A stretch of DNA of 64,000 nucleotides, taken from NCBI GenBank assembly GCA_963844325.1, contig CAWJNV010000002.1, positions 434,001 through 498,000 on the forward strand, read 5' to 3'. The translations under genes and the position numbers were made by a program. Positions 42,853 to 54,200 of the stretch are shown piece after piece. Under the pieces are notes generated by a model. The model was given only the letters and a program-made list of their open reading frames with translations. It made no database searches and was not told where the DNA came from. Source of the stretch: CADCTQ01 sp963844325 (lineage in GTDB: Bacteria > Bacteroidota > Bacteroidia > Cytophagales > 172606-1). Each line of letters begins with the position of its first letter. The first letter of the stretch is position 1.

Positions 42853-45800
42853 ATGAAACAAAGCCGATACTATTGCACTTTCTGCCTGCTTTGCCTCCTG
42901 GTGACCGGTGTAGTGGCCCAGTCGCGCAAGGTCAACGGACGGGTGATCGATGCCACCGGATCGGGCTTGCCCGGTGCTACCGTCATCATCAAAAACACGA
43001 CCACTGGCACGGCCACCGATGGCGAGGGTCGTTTTTCGCTGGACATCCCCGATGCCAACGCGACGCTGACGGTTTCTTCCATCGGATTCATCCCCGAAGA
43101 CGTCGCTGTGGGTGGACAGACCACCCTGACCATTTCACTGGTGGCCGACATCAAATCCCTCAACGAAGTGGTAGTGGTCGGGTACGGCACCCAGCAGCGC
43201 CGCGACCTGACTGGCTCGGTCGCTTCGGTTTCGGAACGCGAAATCAAGGCCGTGCCCGTCGTGAGCCTGGACCAGGCCCTGCAGGGCCGGGCCGCCGGCG
43301 TGCAGATTACCCAGAACTCAGCTGCGCCCGGCGGGGCAGTATCGGTGCGGGTGCGGGGCACTTCTTCATTTGGCTCCAACGAACCGCTGTACGTCATTGA
43401 CGGCGTGCCTATCTACAGCGACAACGGCGTGATTTCGCAGACCAACCCAGCCGGGGGCGGGCAACGGCCCAACCCCTTGGCCAGTCTCAACCCCAATGAC
43501 ATTGAGAGCATTGACATCTTGAAAGATGCTTCGGCAACGGCCATCTACGGTACCCGCGGGGCCAATGGGGTGGTCATCGTAACCACGAAACGCGGTAAAT
43601 CCGGAGCACCCCGGCTCACATTCGATGCATACTACGGTTTGCAAAGCGTATGGAAACAGTTGGACGTACTCAACGCCCGGCAGTTTGCCGAACTTAACAC
43701 CGAAGCCCGCCGCAACGACCTCATCGCCGCTTACCGGGGTGGCGACCCGCTCTACGGGGACATCGGCTTTGCCAACCTCGACTCCGTGCAACTGGTGTAC
43801 GGCGAAGGCACCGACTGGCAACGGGAAGTGCTGCGCGACAACGCCCCCGTCCAAAACTACCAGGTCGGGCTGTCGGGCGGCGCCGAGAAGATTCGATATG
43901 CCTTCATGGGCGGCTACTACGGACAGGACGGCGTAGTACGCGGTTCGTCGTTCCGGCGGTACTCGCTACGCGTTAACCTGGATGCTGACGTATCCAAACA
44001 CCTGCGGACCGGAATGAGCCTGGCCCTGACCCGGAGTGAAAACAACTTAGTCGTCACGGACGGCAATCTGGCTACGGGGGCGGTGATCCAACCCACGCTG
44101 ACTTTCCTGCCCACCATCGCCGTGCGCGATGCCGACGGCAAATTCAACGTAAAGCCGCCGGCGGCTTTCGCCAACCTGACCAACCCATCCATTCTGGCTA
44201 CGCAGAATCGCAACGTCCTGCGAGGCATCCGGGCTCTGGGAAACGTATACGGCGAGGCCGACCTGATCCAGGACATGAAACTGCGCTCCAGTTTCGGCTT
44301 CGACCTGTACGTGGACGCGGGCAACACCTACACGCCGTCCTTTCAGCAGGGCCTGGGTTCCGTGCCCGCCGCCGCGGCGGCTACGTCGGCCACGGGGATG
44401 GAAACCATGTGGATCAACGAAAATACCCTGGCGTACCAGCGACGACTGGGCCACCACCATCAGCTCAATGCCCTGGCCGGCATCTCATTGCAGAGTTTCC
44501 GCCGCGACTTCACCTACGGCAAACGGATTGGTTTCTCATCCGACGACCTGACCACCCTCGATAACGGCAAGGCCATTGCCGAACTGGTGGGCAGTTACGG
44601 GGAATACGCCCTGCTGTCGTTTATCGGCCGGGTCAACTATACGTTCAGGGACCGTTACCTGCTCACGGCCACTGTGCGCCGCGACGGTTCCTCGCGTTTT
44701 GGGGTCAACAACCGGTTCGGCACATTCCCGTCGGCCTCGGTGGGTTGGCGGCTTTCGGAAGAACCGTTTATGAAAACCCTTTCCTTCCTGTCCGAAGCCA
44801 AACTACGGGCCAGCTACGGGCTGGCAGGTTACCAGGAAATTGGCAATTACAGTTTCGCCTCGCTGATGGCCTTGCCTACGCCGGGCTACGTGTTGGGCGA
44901 CGCTCAGGTGCAGAGCAGCTATCCGCTCACCCTGAGCAACGATAATCTGAGTTGGGAGTCCACGGCGCAACTGGACCTAGGCCTCGACTTGGGCTTGTTC
45001 AACGACCGCGTTACCCTTACGGCTGACTACTACGTGAAAAATACCGACAAGCTACTCATCAACCGGCGGTTGCCGGCCGTGTCGGGCTTCGTGAACCCGT
45101 ACCTGGAAAACCTGGGAGCTACCCGTAATACGGGCGTAGAATTGGCCGTGTCGTCGCGCAACCTGACCGGGGCGTTGGAATGGACTACTGACTTGAACCT
45201 GTCCCATAACCGCAGCATTCTGGTCTCGTACCCGGGTGCGCCCGCCAGCGGGTTGATCCTGGCGGCGGGCGGTGCGGGACTCACCATTCTGCGCGAAGGG
45301 GAGCCGTTGGGCGCGTTCTACGGGTTACAGGTCGACGGCGTTTTTGCGAATCAGGCCGCCGTGGACGCGTACACCCAGGACGGGAACCTGGTGCAGCCCT
45401 TAGCCAAACCGGGTGACGTGCGGTTCCGCGACGCCAACGGCGACGGCAAAATTGATCCCAACGACCGCGTTGTGATCGGCAACGCCCAGCCCAAACTCAC
45501 CTACGGGTTTACCAACCGGTTGGCCTGCAAAGGCTTTGAACTGAGCGTATTCCTGCAAGGCGTTTACGGCAACGACGTGTACAACGCCACCCGCAACCAG
45601 ACCGAAAATCTGCTTGGCAACCAGAACCAACTCGCCACGGTGAAGGACCGCTGGCGGTCCGAATCGCAGCCGGGCAACGGCACGATGCCCCGTTCCACGT
45701 TTTCGGATGCCAACCAGAACGCGCAGCCCTACACCAGCCGGTGGATCGAAGACGGTTCTTTTCTGCGGGTGCGCAACCTGACGCTGGCCTACCAAGTGCC

Positions 45801-45999
45801 GTCGGCGTTGAGCCGCAAAGGGCTGATGCAGAGCCTGCGTGTGTACATCAGCGCCCAAAACCTGTACACATTTACCCAATACCGTGGTTTTGACCCGGAG
45901 TTCAGCTCCAACGGGCAAAGCGCGCTGTTTCCGGGTTACGACCTGGGGGCATTCCCACAGTCACGCACATTCCTGGTGGGCCTGAACGCCGCCTTCTGA
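42853..45999 (+). CDS. SusC/RagA-family TonB-linked outer-membrane protein
   Basis: 1048 residues from the ATG at 42853 (MKQSRYYCTFCLLCLLVTGV); another in-frame ATG is at 42817. The signal peptide ends VVAQS. A carboxypeptidase-like domain (about 20-100; NGRVIDATGSGLPGATVIIK) leads to the SusC signature VVVVGYGTQQRRDLTGSVAS. A plug (PLYVIDGVPIYSDNG, IESIDILKDASATAIYGTRG) and a TonB barrel follow. There is no STN domain, so it is not a transducer. It forms the importer with the SusD encoded 45 bp downstream and probably takes up oligosaccharide or peptide released by the neighbouring beta-helix proteins. Confidence 0.95.
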   Translation: MKQSRYYCTFCLLCLLVTGVVAQSRKVNGRVIDATGSGLPGATVIIKNTTTGTATDGEGRFSLDIPDANATLTVSSIGFIPEDVAVGGQTTLTISLVADIKSLNEVVVVGYGTQQRRDLTGSVASVSEREIKAVPVVSLDQALQGRAAGVQITQNSAAPGGAVSVRVRGTSSFGSNEPLYVIDGVPIYSDNGVISQTNPAGGGQRPNPLASLNPNDIESIDILKDASATAIYGTRGANGVVIVTTKRGKSGAPRLTFDAYYGLQSVWKQLDVLNARQFAELNTEARRNDLIAAYRGGDPLYGDIGFANLDSVQLVYGEGTDWQREVLRDNAPVQNYQVGLSGGAEKIRYAFMGGYYGQDGVVRGSSFRRYSLRVNLDADVSKHLRTGMSLALTRSENNLVVTDGNLATGAVIQPTLTFLPTIAVRDADGKFNVKPPAAFANLTNPSILATQNRNVLRGIRALGNVYGEADLIQDMKLRSSFGFDLYVDAGNTYTPSFQQGLGSVPAAAAATSATGMETMWINENTLAYQRRLGHHHQLNALAGISLQSFRRDFTYGKRIGFSSDDLTTLDNGKAIAELVGSYGEYALLSFIGRVNYTFRDRYLLTATVRRDGSSRFGVNNRFGTFPSASVGWRLSEEPFMKTLSFLSEAKLRASYGLAGYQEIGNYSFASLMALPTPGYVLGDAQVQSSYPLTLSNDNLSWESTAQLDLGLDLGLFNDRVTLTADYYVKNTDKLLINRRLPAVSGFVNPYLENLGATRNTGVELAVSSRNLTGALEWTTDLNLSHNRSILVSYPGAPASGLILAAGGAGLTILREGEPLGAFYGLQVDGVFANQAAVDAYTQDGNLVQPLAKPGDVRFRDANGDGKIDPNDRVVIGNAQPKLTYGFTNRLACKGFELSVFLQGVYGNDVYNATRNQTENLLGNQNQLATVKDRWRSESQPGNGTMPRSTFSDANQNAQPYTSRWIEDGSFLRVRNLTLAYQVPSALSRKGLMQSLRVYISAQNLYTFTQYRGFDPEFSSNGQSALFPGYDLGAFPQSRTFLVGLNAAF

Positions 46000-46044
46000 C
46001 GGGTGCGCTCCCCTATTCCAATACAAACTTTACTTTCCTGATAG

Positions 46045-47598
46045 ATGAAAATGTTCTTTTGCGCCAAATCCCTGGCAACCGCGGCCGTCTTATTGCTCTT
46101 ATCCGGGTGCCAGTTTTCGTTGGAAAAAGTGGACCCCAGCCGGCCCAATACTTCCAATTTTTACACCAGTGAGGGCAACATTGCCGTTGCCGTGAACGGC
46201 ACCTACGCGGCCATGACGCTTACCGGCGCATACAGCATCAATTACTGGCTCATCGGCGACGGCCTTTCGGACGATACCGGTCCGGGCGACGACCAGGATT
46301 TTGTGGCTTCGGAGGGCGCAGCAGTGGATAATTTTCGCATGAACGCCAACGCCGGTCCGGCCGCCGGGCTGTGGGCGGCCATGTACACGGGCGTATCACG
46401 GGCCAATACCATCCTGACCCGCGTGCCGGGCGCGCCCATTGGTGAGGCCGCCAAAAGCCGGTTCCTGGGCGAAGCTTCGTTTTTACGGGCCTTATTTTAC
46501 TTCAACCTGGTGCGGCTCTACGGCGACGTGCCCTTGTTTGCCAAAGAAATCACTTCGCAGGCCGAGTTGCAGACCACCCGCAGCCCGGCCTCCGCCGTGT
46601 ACGCCCAGATCATCGCTGACCTGACTTTTGCCGAACAGAACCTGCCTGGCGCTTACAGTGGGGAGGACGCGGGCCGGGCAACCCAGGGAGCCGCCTCCGC
46701 CCTGCTGGCCAAAGTGTACCTGACGCTGGGCGAAACGGACGGCAACTACTACCAACTGGCCCGCGACAAGGCGTACGCGCTGATGCAAACGGGCACTTAC
46801 CGACTGCACCCACAGTACACGGACTTGTTCAAGCCCGCCAGCGAAAACGGTCCGGAGTCCATTTTTGAAATTCAGTTTAAGGGTGGGCCGGGCGGCTATT
46901 TCGACAACCGGCAAGGTACGGGCAGCGTGTTCAACGACTTCTTTTCGCCCCGGTTCAAGGGCACCGGCGCCGGCAGCGAGTACGCCTGGGCGGGTTGGGG
47001 GTTCAACATTCCTACCTCCGATGCTTCGGCGCAACGCGACGGGTTCACCCCTGGCACGGGCATCGTGGAAGCCTATGCTCCCAACGACCTGCGTAGGGAC
47101 GTTGCCGTTCTTGACTATTACGCGGACCAGCAGGCCAAGGGCAAACAACCTGACCTCAACATTAGCCGCTACTACGTGAACAAGTACCGAGACTTTTCGG
47201 ATGCCATCAACATTCACAACTCCAACAACAACTATTACCTGCTGCGTTACGCCGATGTGCTGCTGATGTTTGCCGAGGCCGAAAACGAAGTAGCCGGTCC
47301 CACTGATGCCGCCTACGACGCCGTGAACCTGGTGCGCCGCCGGGCGGGGTTGCCCGACCTGCCGCCGGGACTGTCCAAAGCCGGGTTTCTGGATGCCCTC
47401 TACCTGGAACGCCGCCTGGAACTGGCTTTTGAAGCCCACCGCTGGTTTGACCTCATCCGCCGCCCCGACCGGGCCGTGCAGGTGCTGAAGGCCCACGGGA
47501 AAACGGCCGTTACCCCGGACCGGCTGCTGCTCCCCATCCCGCAAACCGCCATTGACGACAGTTACGGCCTCATGGAGCAAAATGCCGCCTACCGGTAA
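46045..47598 (+). CDS. SusD/RagB-family nutrient-binding outer-membrane lipoprotein
   Basis: 517 residues. Lipobox LLSGC gives lipidated Cys22. The helical SusD fold is visible: EASFLRALFYFNLVRLYGDV in the first TPR-like part, ENGPESIFEIQFKGG in the middle, and the C-terminal RRLELAFEAHRWFDLIR. SusD proteins cap the SusC barrel and bind the substrate at the cell surface. It follows the SusC gene directly and ends 127 bp before a beta-helix gene. The ligand cannot be read from sequence. Confidence 0.95.
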   Translation: MKMFFCAKSLATAAVLLLLSGCQFSLEKVDPSRPNTSNFYTSEGNIAVAVNGTYAAMTLTGAYSINYWLIGDGLSDDTGPGDDQDFVASEGAAVDNFRMNANAGPAAGLWAAMYTGVSRANTILTRVPGAPIGEAAKSRFLGEASFLRALFYFNLVRLYGDVPLFAKEITSQAELQTTRSPASAVYAQIIADLTFAEQNLPGAYSGEDAGRATQGAASALLAKVYLTLGETDGNYYQLARDKAYALMQTGTYRLHPQYTDLFKPASENGPESIFEIQFKGGPGGYFDNRQGTGSVFNDFFSPRFKGTGAGSEYAWAGWGFNIPTSDASAQRDGFTPGTGIVEAYAPNDLRRDVAVLDYYADQQAKGKQPDLNISRYYVNKYRDFSDAINIHNSNNNYYLLRYADVLLMFAEAENEVAGPTDAAYDAVNLVRRRAGLPDLPPGLSKAGFLDALYLERRLELAFEAHRWFDLIRRPDRAVQVLKAHGKTAVTPDRLLLPIPQTAIDDSYGLMEQNAAYR

Positions 47599-47724
47599 AA
47601 ACCTACCGGCAGGAGACCCCAACCCGCAGTACCGCAATGCTATCGCCCGGGAAAGTAATTGCCCTAACCATACATGAAATGCCCTTGAAAATTCAATTAT
47701 TTATCACAAAACCCTTCATCCAAC

Positions 47725-50700
47725 ATGAAGAAATTTTTAAAAAAAGTCGGGGCCCTCTGGGCAGCCGTTGTCCTCACGCTGGGCAGTGCCTCGGCACAAA
47801 ACACTTATTACGTATCCACGACCGGGAACAATGCAACTGGAAACGGCTCAGCCGGTAGTCCGTGGCAAACTGCTGCTTTCGCCGCTACCCAGGTAGCAGC
47901 CAACCAGGGTCACACGATTCAGGTAAACGCCGGCGTCTACATGGAAACCGGCTCCATTAACCTGCCCCTGGGCGTCAACCTAAAGGGAGCCGGCATCGGG
48001 AGCACCATCCTCCGGGCCAACCTTACCGGTGAGTTCGTGCGCCTGATCACAAACACGGGCGATGGCACGCTCCCGGTTAGTGCCAATGGCAACCAAACCG
48101 TCAGTGACCTGACATTGGATGGCGTCAACCGCACTGCCGACCGGGCCATCCAGGTGCAGCAGCGCAACAACGTAACGGTACGCAACGTGGAGGCGAAAGA
48201 CTTCAGGTTGGCGGCGATGTCATTTTACGCCGGCTTTAAAAACAACATTGAATTTGAAGCCCCCGGTTACATTACCGGGCTGCTCGTCGAAAACAATGTG
48301 ATCAGAAATTCGGGGGCGGACCCGGGATTTGAAGTAGACGGCGGCATGCGCGTGGGCGGACTGGATGGCGCCATCATTCGCAACAACCTGTTCGATTTAA
48401 ATACTCGTCCCGTGTACGGCTTGAAGTTCCAGGTGGGCGGATGGTTTAAAAACGTACAGCTTATCGGCAACACCTTCGATCTGATCCCAAACATCAGTTC
48501 CGGCAGTTGGCAGGGGCCTCCTTTTGCAATTGAATGGTTTAACGTAGCGGGCGGCAATGTGTTCTCCAACAACGTATTTGAGGGCACTTTATCCCTGGTG
48601 GCCGGGCAGAAATACACCAGTACCTGGTCGTTGCAGGTGCTTAACAACCGGTTCAACATGCCGCCCAACAACGGCTTCTGGGTGGAAGAAGCCATAAATG
48701 ACATCGAAATTGCCAACAACTACGTAGTCAACGGGGGGGGCAACGGCATCAAAATAACCGGGACCGGAAACAATTTTGACAACCTGCCGCGCACCAACGT
48801 TCGCATTCACCACAACATTGTGGACAACACGGGCGTACCGGGCGAAACGCGCTTTGTCACCATCAACAGCCAGCAGTACAGTTCAACCCCCACCAGCGAT
48901 GTTTTCATTTACAACAACACCTACTTCGGTGGCACGCGGGCGGTAGAGATCAATGCGCCAGCCGGCGCTACCAACATTCACATCAAAAATAATTTAATCA
49001 ACAACGTAAATCATGTCGTAACCGGACAAGGCGGCGGGGTAACCAACCTGCAGATTTTTAACAACCGGTACGCACCGGGCGGGAACCTGGTCAGTCCCTG
49101 GGGCGCGCAATTCATCAACTTTACCCAAGGAGGTAACATCACGAGCGATCCGGGTTTGAAGTTGACGGGCAACAAGCCGGCCCCCTACTACGAGCCGGCA
49201 GCCTCATCGAGCGCCGTGGTGGATGCGGGCACTACCGCCGGCCTGCCCCCCTTTGCCTTCCAGGGCAACGCCCCCGACATCGGCGCCTACGAGTTCTCGG
49301 GTTCGGGCACGGCCAACCAACCCCCCAGCGTGAGCCTTACTAGCCCGGCCAACGGCTCCACTTTCTCGGCCCCGGCTAGCATCAGCCTGTCGGCCAACGC
49401 TTCCGATGCCGACGGCACGGTCAGCAAAGTAGAGTTCTTCCAGGGAACTACCAAGCTGGGCGAGGACCTGACCAGCCCCTACTCTTACACCTGGTCTAAC
49501 GTAGCGGCGGGCACTTACTCGCTCTCAGCCAGAGCCACCGACAACGCTGGCGCAGTTACCAACTCCTCCTCCGTGAGCGTGACGGTGAGCGGCAGCACCT
49601 TCACGGGCCGCGAGCCGGAGAACCCGGCCACTACGCTGGGTGGGCTCAACTACAAGTACTACCAAGGGCTCTGGGACGTGCTGCCCAACTTCAACGCCCT
49701 CACTCCCGCCAAGACCGGCTCAGTGGCCAACTTTGACCTTTCCCCCCGCACGGTCAACGACAACTTCGGCTTCGCCTACGAGGGCTACGTGCAAGTACCC
49801 TCCGACGGCACCTACACGTTTTACACCTCCTCCGACGACGGCAGCAAGCTCTACATCGGCTCTACCGAAGTGGTCAACAACGACGGCCTGCACGGGGCCC
49901 AGGAACGATCCGGCAGCCTGGCCCTCAAAGCCGGCAAGCACGCCCTGCGGGTGGTCTTCTTTGAGCAGTGGGGCGGCGAGTTGCTGGAAGTGCGCTACCA
50001 GGGACCCACCATCGCCAAGCAACTCATCCCCGCCTCGGCCCTCTCCCGCCTGTCGGCCACCAGCAACCAGTCGCCCAGTGTGAGTCTGACCAGCCCGGCC
50101 AACGGCGCCACTTATACTGCCCCGGCCAGCATCAGCCTGTCGGCCAGCGCTTCGGATGCCGACAACACGGTCAGCAAGGTGGAGTTCTTCCAGGGCACTA
50201 CCAAGCTGGGTGAGGACCTGACCAGCCCCTACAGCTACTCTTGGACGGGCGTAGCGGCGGGTACGTACTCACTCTCGGCCCGGGCCACCGACAACGGTGG
50301 GGCGGTCACTACTTCCTCCTCGGTGAGCGTGACGGTAAGCGCGCCCACCAGCAGCACGGCCCTCATCGACCTCTCCCACGGGGGCGGGGGCTACAACAGC
50401 TTCGGGGCTCCCGCCGACGAGGTCAAACGCTACCAGACCTTTCTGGCCGGCACCAACCCGCGCATCACCAGCGTGGAAGTGAAGATCAGAAAGTACAACG
50501 GCGCCACCCAGAGCAACGTGACGGTGGAACTATACGCCACCAGCGCCAACAAGCCTACCGGCTCGCCCTTGGCTTCGGCCACCATTGCCGCCAGCCTGGT
50601 GGGCACTGCCGGGACGGTGGTGAGCGCTCCATTGAGCTACAGTGGCCTCATCAACGGCAGCAAGTATGCCATCGTGCTGGGCCAGCAGACCCCACAGGGG

Positions 50701-51093
50701 GCCCGCTACGAGTGGAACGTGGGGGCCGTCAGCAGCAGTTTGGAGTTTGGCAAGTACACCGGCGGGACCAACTACGCCGACGAGTCGGGCTTGGGTGACG
50801 GCTGGTTGAAGGTCTACACCAGTTCCTCGGCCCGGCTGGCCGCCCAAAGACCAGCAGCCATTGAGACAATACGCGTCTACCCTAACCCTGCCAACCAATC
50901 GGTAAGCATCGAGGCGGATCAGGCAAATGTAGATTTGTTTAACGCACGGGGCCAGCGGGTGCTCATTCCGGCCCGGGTGGCCGGAGAAAAGTCTCTTTCG
51001 CTGGATGTTTCCCGGTTGCCAGCGGGTGTATACCTGCTGAAAATTAAGTCTGAGTGCGGGCAGGTCACCCGGCGCGTTGTGGTCCAGCATTAG
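47725..51093 (+). CDS. Beta-helix/Ig/PA14 surface protein with T9SS sorting domain, copy A
   Basis: 1122 residues; signal peptide ends SASAQ. The beta-helix (about 25-470) opens TYYVSTTGNNATGNGSAGSP and has NNV/NNL turns. A shared cassette follows: a GAYEFSG closure, a bacterial Ig domain (SLTSPANGSTFSAPASISLS, VEFFQGTTKLGE), a PA14 domain (about 630-775; YEGYVQVPSDGTYTFYTSSD) and a second Ig domain. An unnamed beta-sandwich (LIDLSHGGGGYNSFGAP, WNVGAVSSSLEFGKYTGG) ends it. The T9SS domain starts VYPNPANQSVSIEADQANVD. The helix differs from that of the next gene while the cassette is nearly identical. It may bind or degrade glycans at the surface; no catalytic residues were identified. Confidence 0.88.
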   Translation: MKKFLKKVGALWAAVVLTLGSASAQNTYYVSTTGNNATGNGSAGSPWQTAAFAATQVAANQGHTIQVNAGVYMETGSINLPLGVNLKGAGIGSTILRANLTGEFVRLITNTGDGTLPVSANGNQTVSDLTLDGVNRTADRAIQVQQRNNVTVRNVEAKDFRLAAMSFYAGFKNNIEFEAPGYITGLLVENNVIRNSGADPGFEVDGGMRVGGLDGAIIRNNLFDLNTRPVYGLKFQVGGWFKNVQLIGNTFDLIPNISSGSWQGPPFAIEWFNVAGGNVFSNNVFEGTLSLVAGQKYTSTWSLQVLNNRFNMPPNNGFWVEEAINDIEIANNYVVNGGGNGIKITGTGNNFDNLPRTNVRIHHNIVDNTGVPGETRFVTINSQQYSSTPTSDVFIYNNTYFGGTRAVEINAPAGATNIHIKNNLINNVNHVVTGQGGGVTNLQIFNNRYAPGGNLVSPWGAQFINFTQGGNITSDPGLKLTGNKPAPYYEPAASSSAVVDAGTTAGLPPFAFQGNAPDIGAYEFSGSGTANQPPSVSLTSPANGSTFSAPASISLSANASDADGTVSKVEFFQGTTKLGEDLTSPYSYTWSNVAAGTYSLSARATDNAGAVTNSSSVSVTVSGSTFTGREPENPATTLGGLNYKYYQGLWDVLPNFNALTPAKTGSVANFDLSPRTVNDNFGFAYEGYVQVPSDGTYTFYTSSDDGSKLYIGSTEVVNNDGLHGAQERSGSLALKAGKHALRVVFFEQWGGELLEVRYQGPTIAKQLIPASALSRLSATSNQSPSVSLTSPANGATYTAPASISLSASASDADNTVSKVEFFQGTTKLGEDLTSPYSYSWTGVAAGTYSLSARATDNGGAVTTSSSVSVTVSAPTSSTALIDLSHGGGGYNSFGAPADEVKRYQTFLAGTNPRITSVEVKIRKYNGATQSNVTVELYATSANKPTGSPLASATIAASLVGTAGTVVSAPLSYSGLINGSKYAIVLGQQTPQGARYEWNVGAVSSSLEFGKYTGGTNYADESGLGDGWLKVYTSSSARLAAQRPAAIETIRVYPNPANQSVSIEADQANVDLFNARGQRVLIPARVAGEKSLSLDVSRLPAGVYLLKIKSECGQVTRRVVVQH
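49135..50888 (+). repeat. 1,754-bp intragenic direct repeat, copy A
   Basis: It aligns with 52638-54391 at a constant offset of 3,503 bp, without any indel. By eye there are roughly 58 differences in the first 470 bp, about 11 in the next 450 and none in the last 830. It spans the end of the beta-helix, Ig-PA14-Ig and the unnamed domain, stopping at the codons for YPNP. Confidence 0.9.
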
Positions 51094-51263
51094 AAGTCGG
51101 GGAGCGTCTGTTACGCTCCCTCTCACTCAACACTTATTACTTTCATTGTTTTACCCAATGGCATTTATTCGGGTGCAGGCCGTTCATCACCTTGCCAATA
51201 CATTTACGTCGTGCAGGTAAACCTTTTCCCAGTATTGTTTTCACAACTAAACTTTCCGCATAT

Positions 51264-54200
51264 ATGAATACTTCCTACAAATACATATGGGCGCTGCTAC
51301 TGCTGTTGACCGCAGGCGTTACTACTGCGCTGGCGCAGAACACCTATTATTTCAACCCCAACGGTAATGACGCCCTCGACGGGTTAAGTCCAGCCACTGC
51401 CTGGAAAAAAATGTCGGCCCACGTGTATAACCTCCCGGCGGGCAACCACACGTGGCAGTTTGCCCCGGGAACCTACCAGGAAACCGTTGACGTGGACTTA
51501 CCCGCGGGCGTTTCACTGAAGGGAGCGGGCATCGGACAAACTATCTTTCAGACTACGTCCGGCACCATCCTCAACGCGTATTCAAGCAGCCCGATTAATG
51601 GCAATCAAACTGTTGAAGGCATTACTTTTGACGGACGGGGCCGGCTTACCAGCGTAGGGGTAAAATTTCAGAACCGGAACAATCTGACCATCCGCAACGT
51701 GGAGGCCAAAGACTTCAATGACCACGGCATGTACGTTATGGGATACCAGGGTGCGCCCATTACAAATATTCTCATCGAAAACTGCATCATCAGTAATTCG
51801 GCACGCGTATCGGCTGATGTGGGCGGGGCCCTGATTATCAACAACGTAAACGGAGCAATCATCCGAAACACTACCTTCAATCTCTCTACCTCCCAGGCCT
51901 ATGGCATTAAGCAGCAAGGCGGTCCGTATTATAATTTAAAAATCTATGGGTGCACGTTCAACATGACCACCCGTATAACCACCGGGCCTTATCAGGGTGT
52001 TCCTTTCGCAATTGAGTTGTTCCGGGGCAGTGGTAGTTACGGCCCCAACGAAATCTACAATAACACCCTGAACAACGGCACCCTCTCGCTGGTGGGCGGC
52101 GACAAGGGAACGGGCACAATCAATTATAAAATATACGACAACCGGATTATCCAGCCAGAAGGGCCAGGTTTTGCCTGGCTGGAAGCTGCCTGTAGTGACG
52201 GGGAGGTATACAATAATTACATTACTAATCCCGGTGAAGAAGGTATTACCATTTCCGGCACTGAAAACGCCTGGGACGACCAGCCGCGCCGCAACTGGAC
52301 GGTGCACCACAACGTAATCGACGGTACGGCCACGGGCAATACGTACGTTCCTAAGTTCGTTAATTTGAAAGGCAACCGGAACCTGGCCGAAAACATCCGG
52401 ATTTACAACAACACCATTGCGATCAATCAGCCGGACTACCGGGGCGTGGAAATATACATCCCCGTAAACAACCTGGAAGTCCGCAACAATCTGTTTCTCT
52501 ACAGCAACAACGTCATTACGGTGATAGATGCCGGGGCAGTAACCTTCACCAACGCGAATGTAACCAATAACCGCCATGCCCCCGGCAACTGGTACCAGCA
52601 GTGGGGCACCGGCTCCCCGGTGATTAACGCCTCCAACAACATCACGAGCGATCCGGGTCTGAAGTTGACGGGCAACAAGCCGGCCCCCTACTACGAGCCG
52701 GCAGCCTCATCGAGTGCCGTGGTGGATGCAGGCACTACCGCCGGCCTGCCCGCCTTTGCCTTCCAGGGCAACGCCCCTGACATCGGAGCCTACGAGTTCT
52801 CGGGTACGGGCACGGCTAACCAGCCCCCTGCTGTAAGTCTGACCAGCCCCACCAACGGTTCCACTTACTCAGCCCCGGCCAGCATCAGCCTGTCGGCCAA
52901 CGCCTCCGATGCCAACGGCACGGTCAGCAAGGTGGAGTTCTTCCAGGGCACTACCAAGCTGGGCGAAGACCTGACCAGTCCCTACAGCTACTCTTGGACG
53001 GGCGTAGCGGCGGGCACTTACTCGCTCTCGGCCCGGGCCACCGACAACGCCGGGGCGGTCACTACTTCTTCCTCGGTGAGCGTAACGGTGAGCAGCACTG
53101 CCTTCACCGGCCGCGAGCCGGAGAACCCGGCCACTACGCTGGGTGGGCTCAACTACAAGTACTACCAGGGGCTCTGGGACGTGCTGCCCAACTTCAACGC
53201 CCTCACTCCCGTCAAGACCGGCTCAGTGACCAACTTTGACCTTTCCCCCCGCACGGTCAACGACAACTTCGGCTTCCTCTACGAGGGCTACGTGTCGGTG
53301 CCCTCCGACGGCACCTACACGTTTTACACCTCCTCCGACGACGGCAGCAAGCTCTACATCGGCTCTACCGAAGTGGTCAACAACGACGGCCTGCACGGGG
53401 CCCAGGAACGATCCGGCAGCCTGGCCCTCAAAGCCGGCAAGCACGCCCTGCGGGTGGTCTTCTTTGAGCAGTGGGGCGGCGAGTTGCTGGAAGTGCGCTA
53501 CCAGGGACCCACCATCGCCAAGCAACTCATCCCCGCCTCGGCCCTCTTCCGCCTGCCGGCCACCAGCAACCAGTCGCCCAGTGTGAGTCTGACCAGCCCG
53601 GCCAACGGCGCCACTTATACTGCCCCGGCCAGCATCAGCCTGTCGGCCAGCGCTTCGGATGCCGACAACACGGTCAGCAAGGTGGAGTTCTTCCAGGGCA
53701 CTACCAAGCTGGGTGAGGACCTGACCAGCCCCTACAGCTACTCTTGGACGGGCGTAGCGGCGGGTACGTACTCACTCTCGGCCCGGGCCACCGACAACGG
53801 TGGGGCGGTCACTACTTCCTCCTCGGTGAGCGTGACGGTAAGCGCGCCCACCAGCAGCACGGCCCTCATCGACCTCTCCCACGGGGGCGGGGGCTACAAC
53901 AGCTTCGGGGCTCCCGCCGACGAGGTCAAACGCTACCAGACCTTTCTGGCCGGCACCAACCCGCGCATCACCAGCGTGGAAGTGAAGATCAGAAAGTACA
54001 ACGGCGCCACCCAGAGCAACGTGACGGTGGAACTATACGCCACCAGCGCCAACAAGCCTACCGGCTCGCCCTTGGCTTCGGCCACCATTGCCGCCAGCCT
54101 GGTGGGCACTGCCGGGACGGTGGTGAGCGCTCCATTGAGCTACAGTGGCCTCATCAACGGCAGCAAGTATGCCATCGTGCTGGGCCAGCAGACCCCACAG

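Noticed and set aside
51054..51263. An upstream extension of the second beta-helix gene overlapping the previous gene
   Set aside because: A proper signal peptide starts at the ATG at 51264; the extension is the shadow of the preceding C-terminus and spacer.
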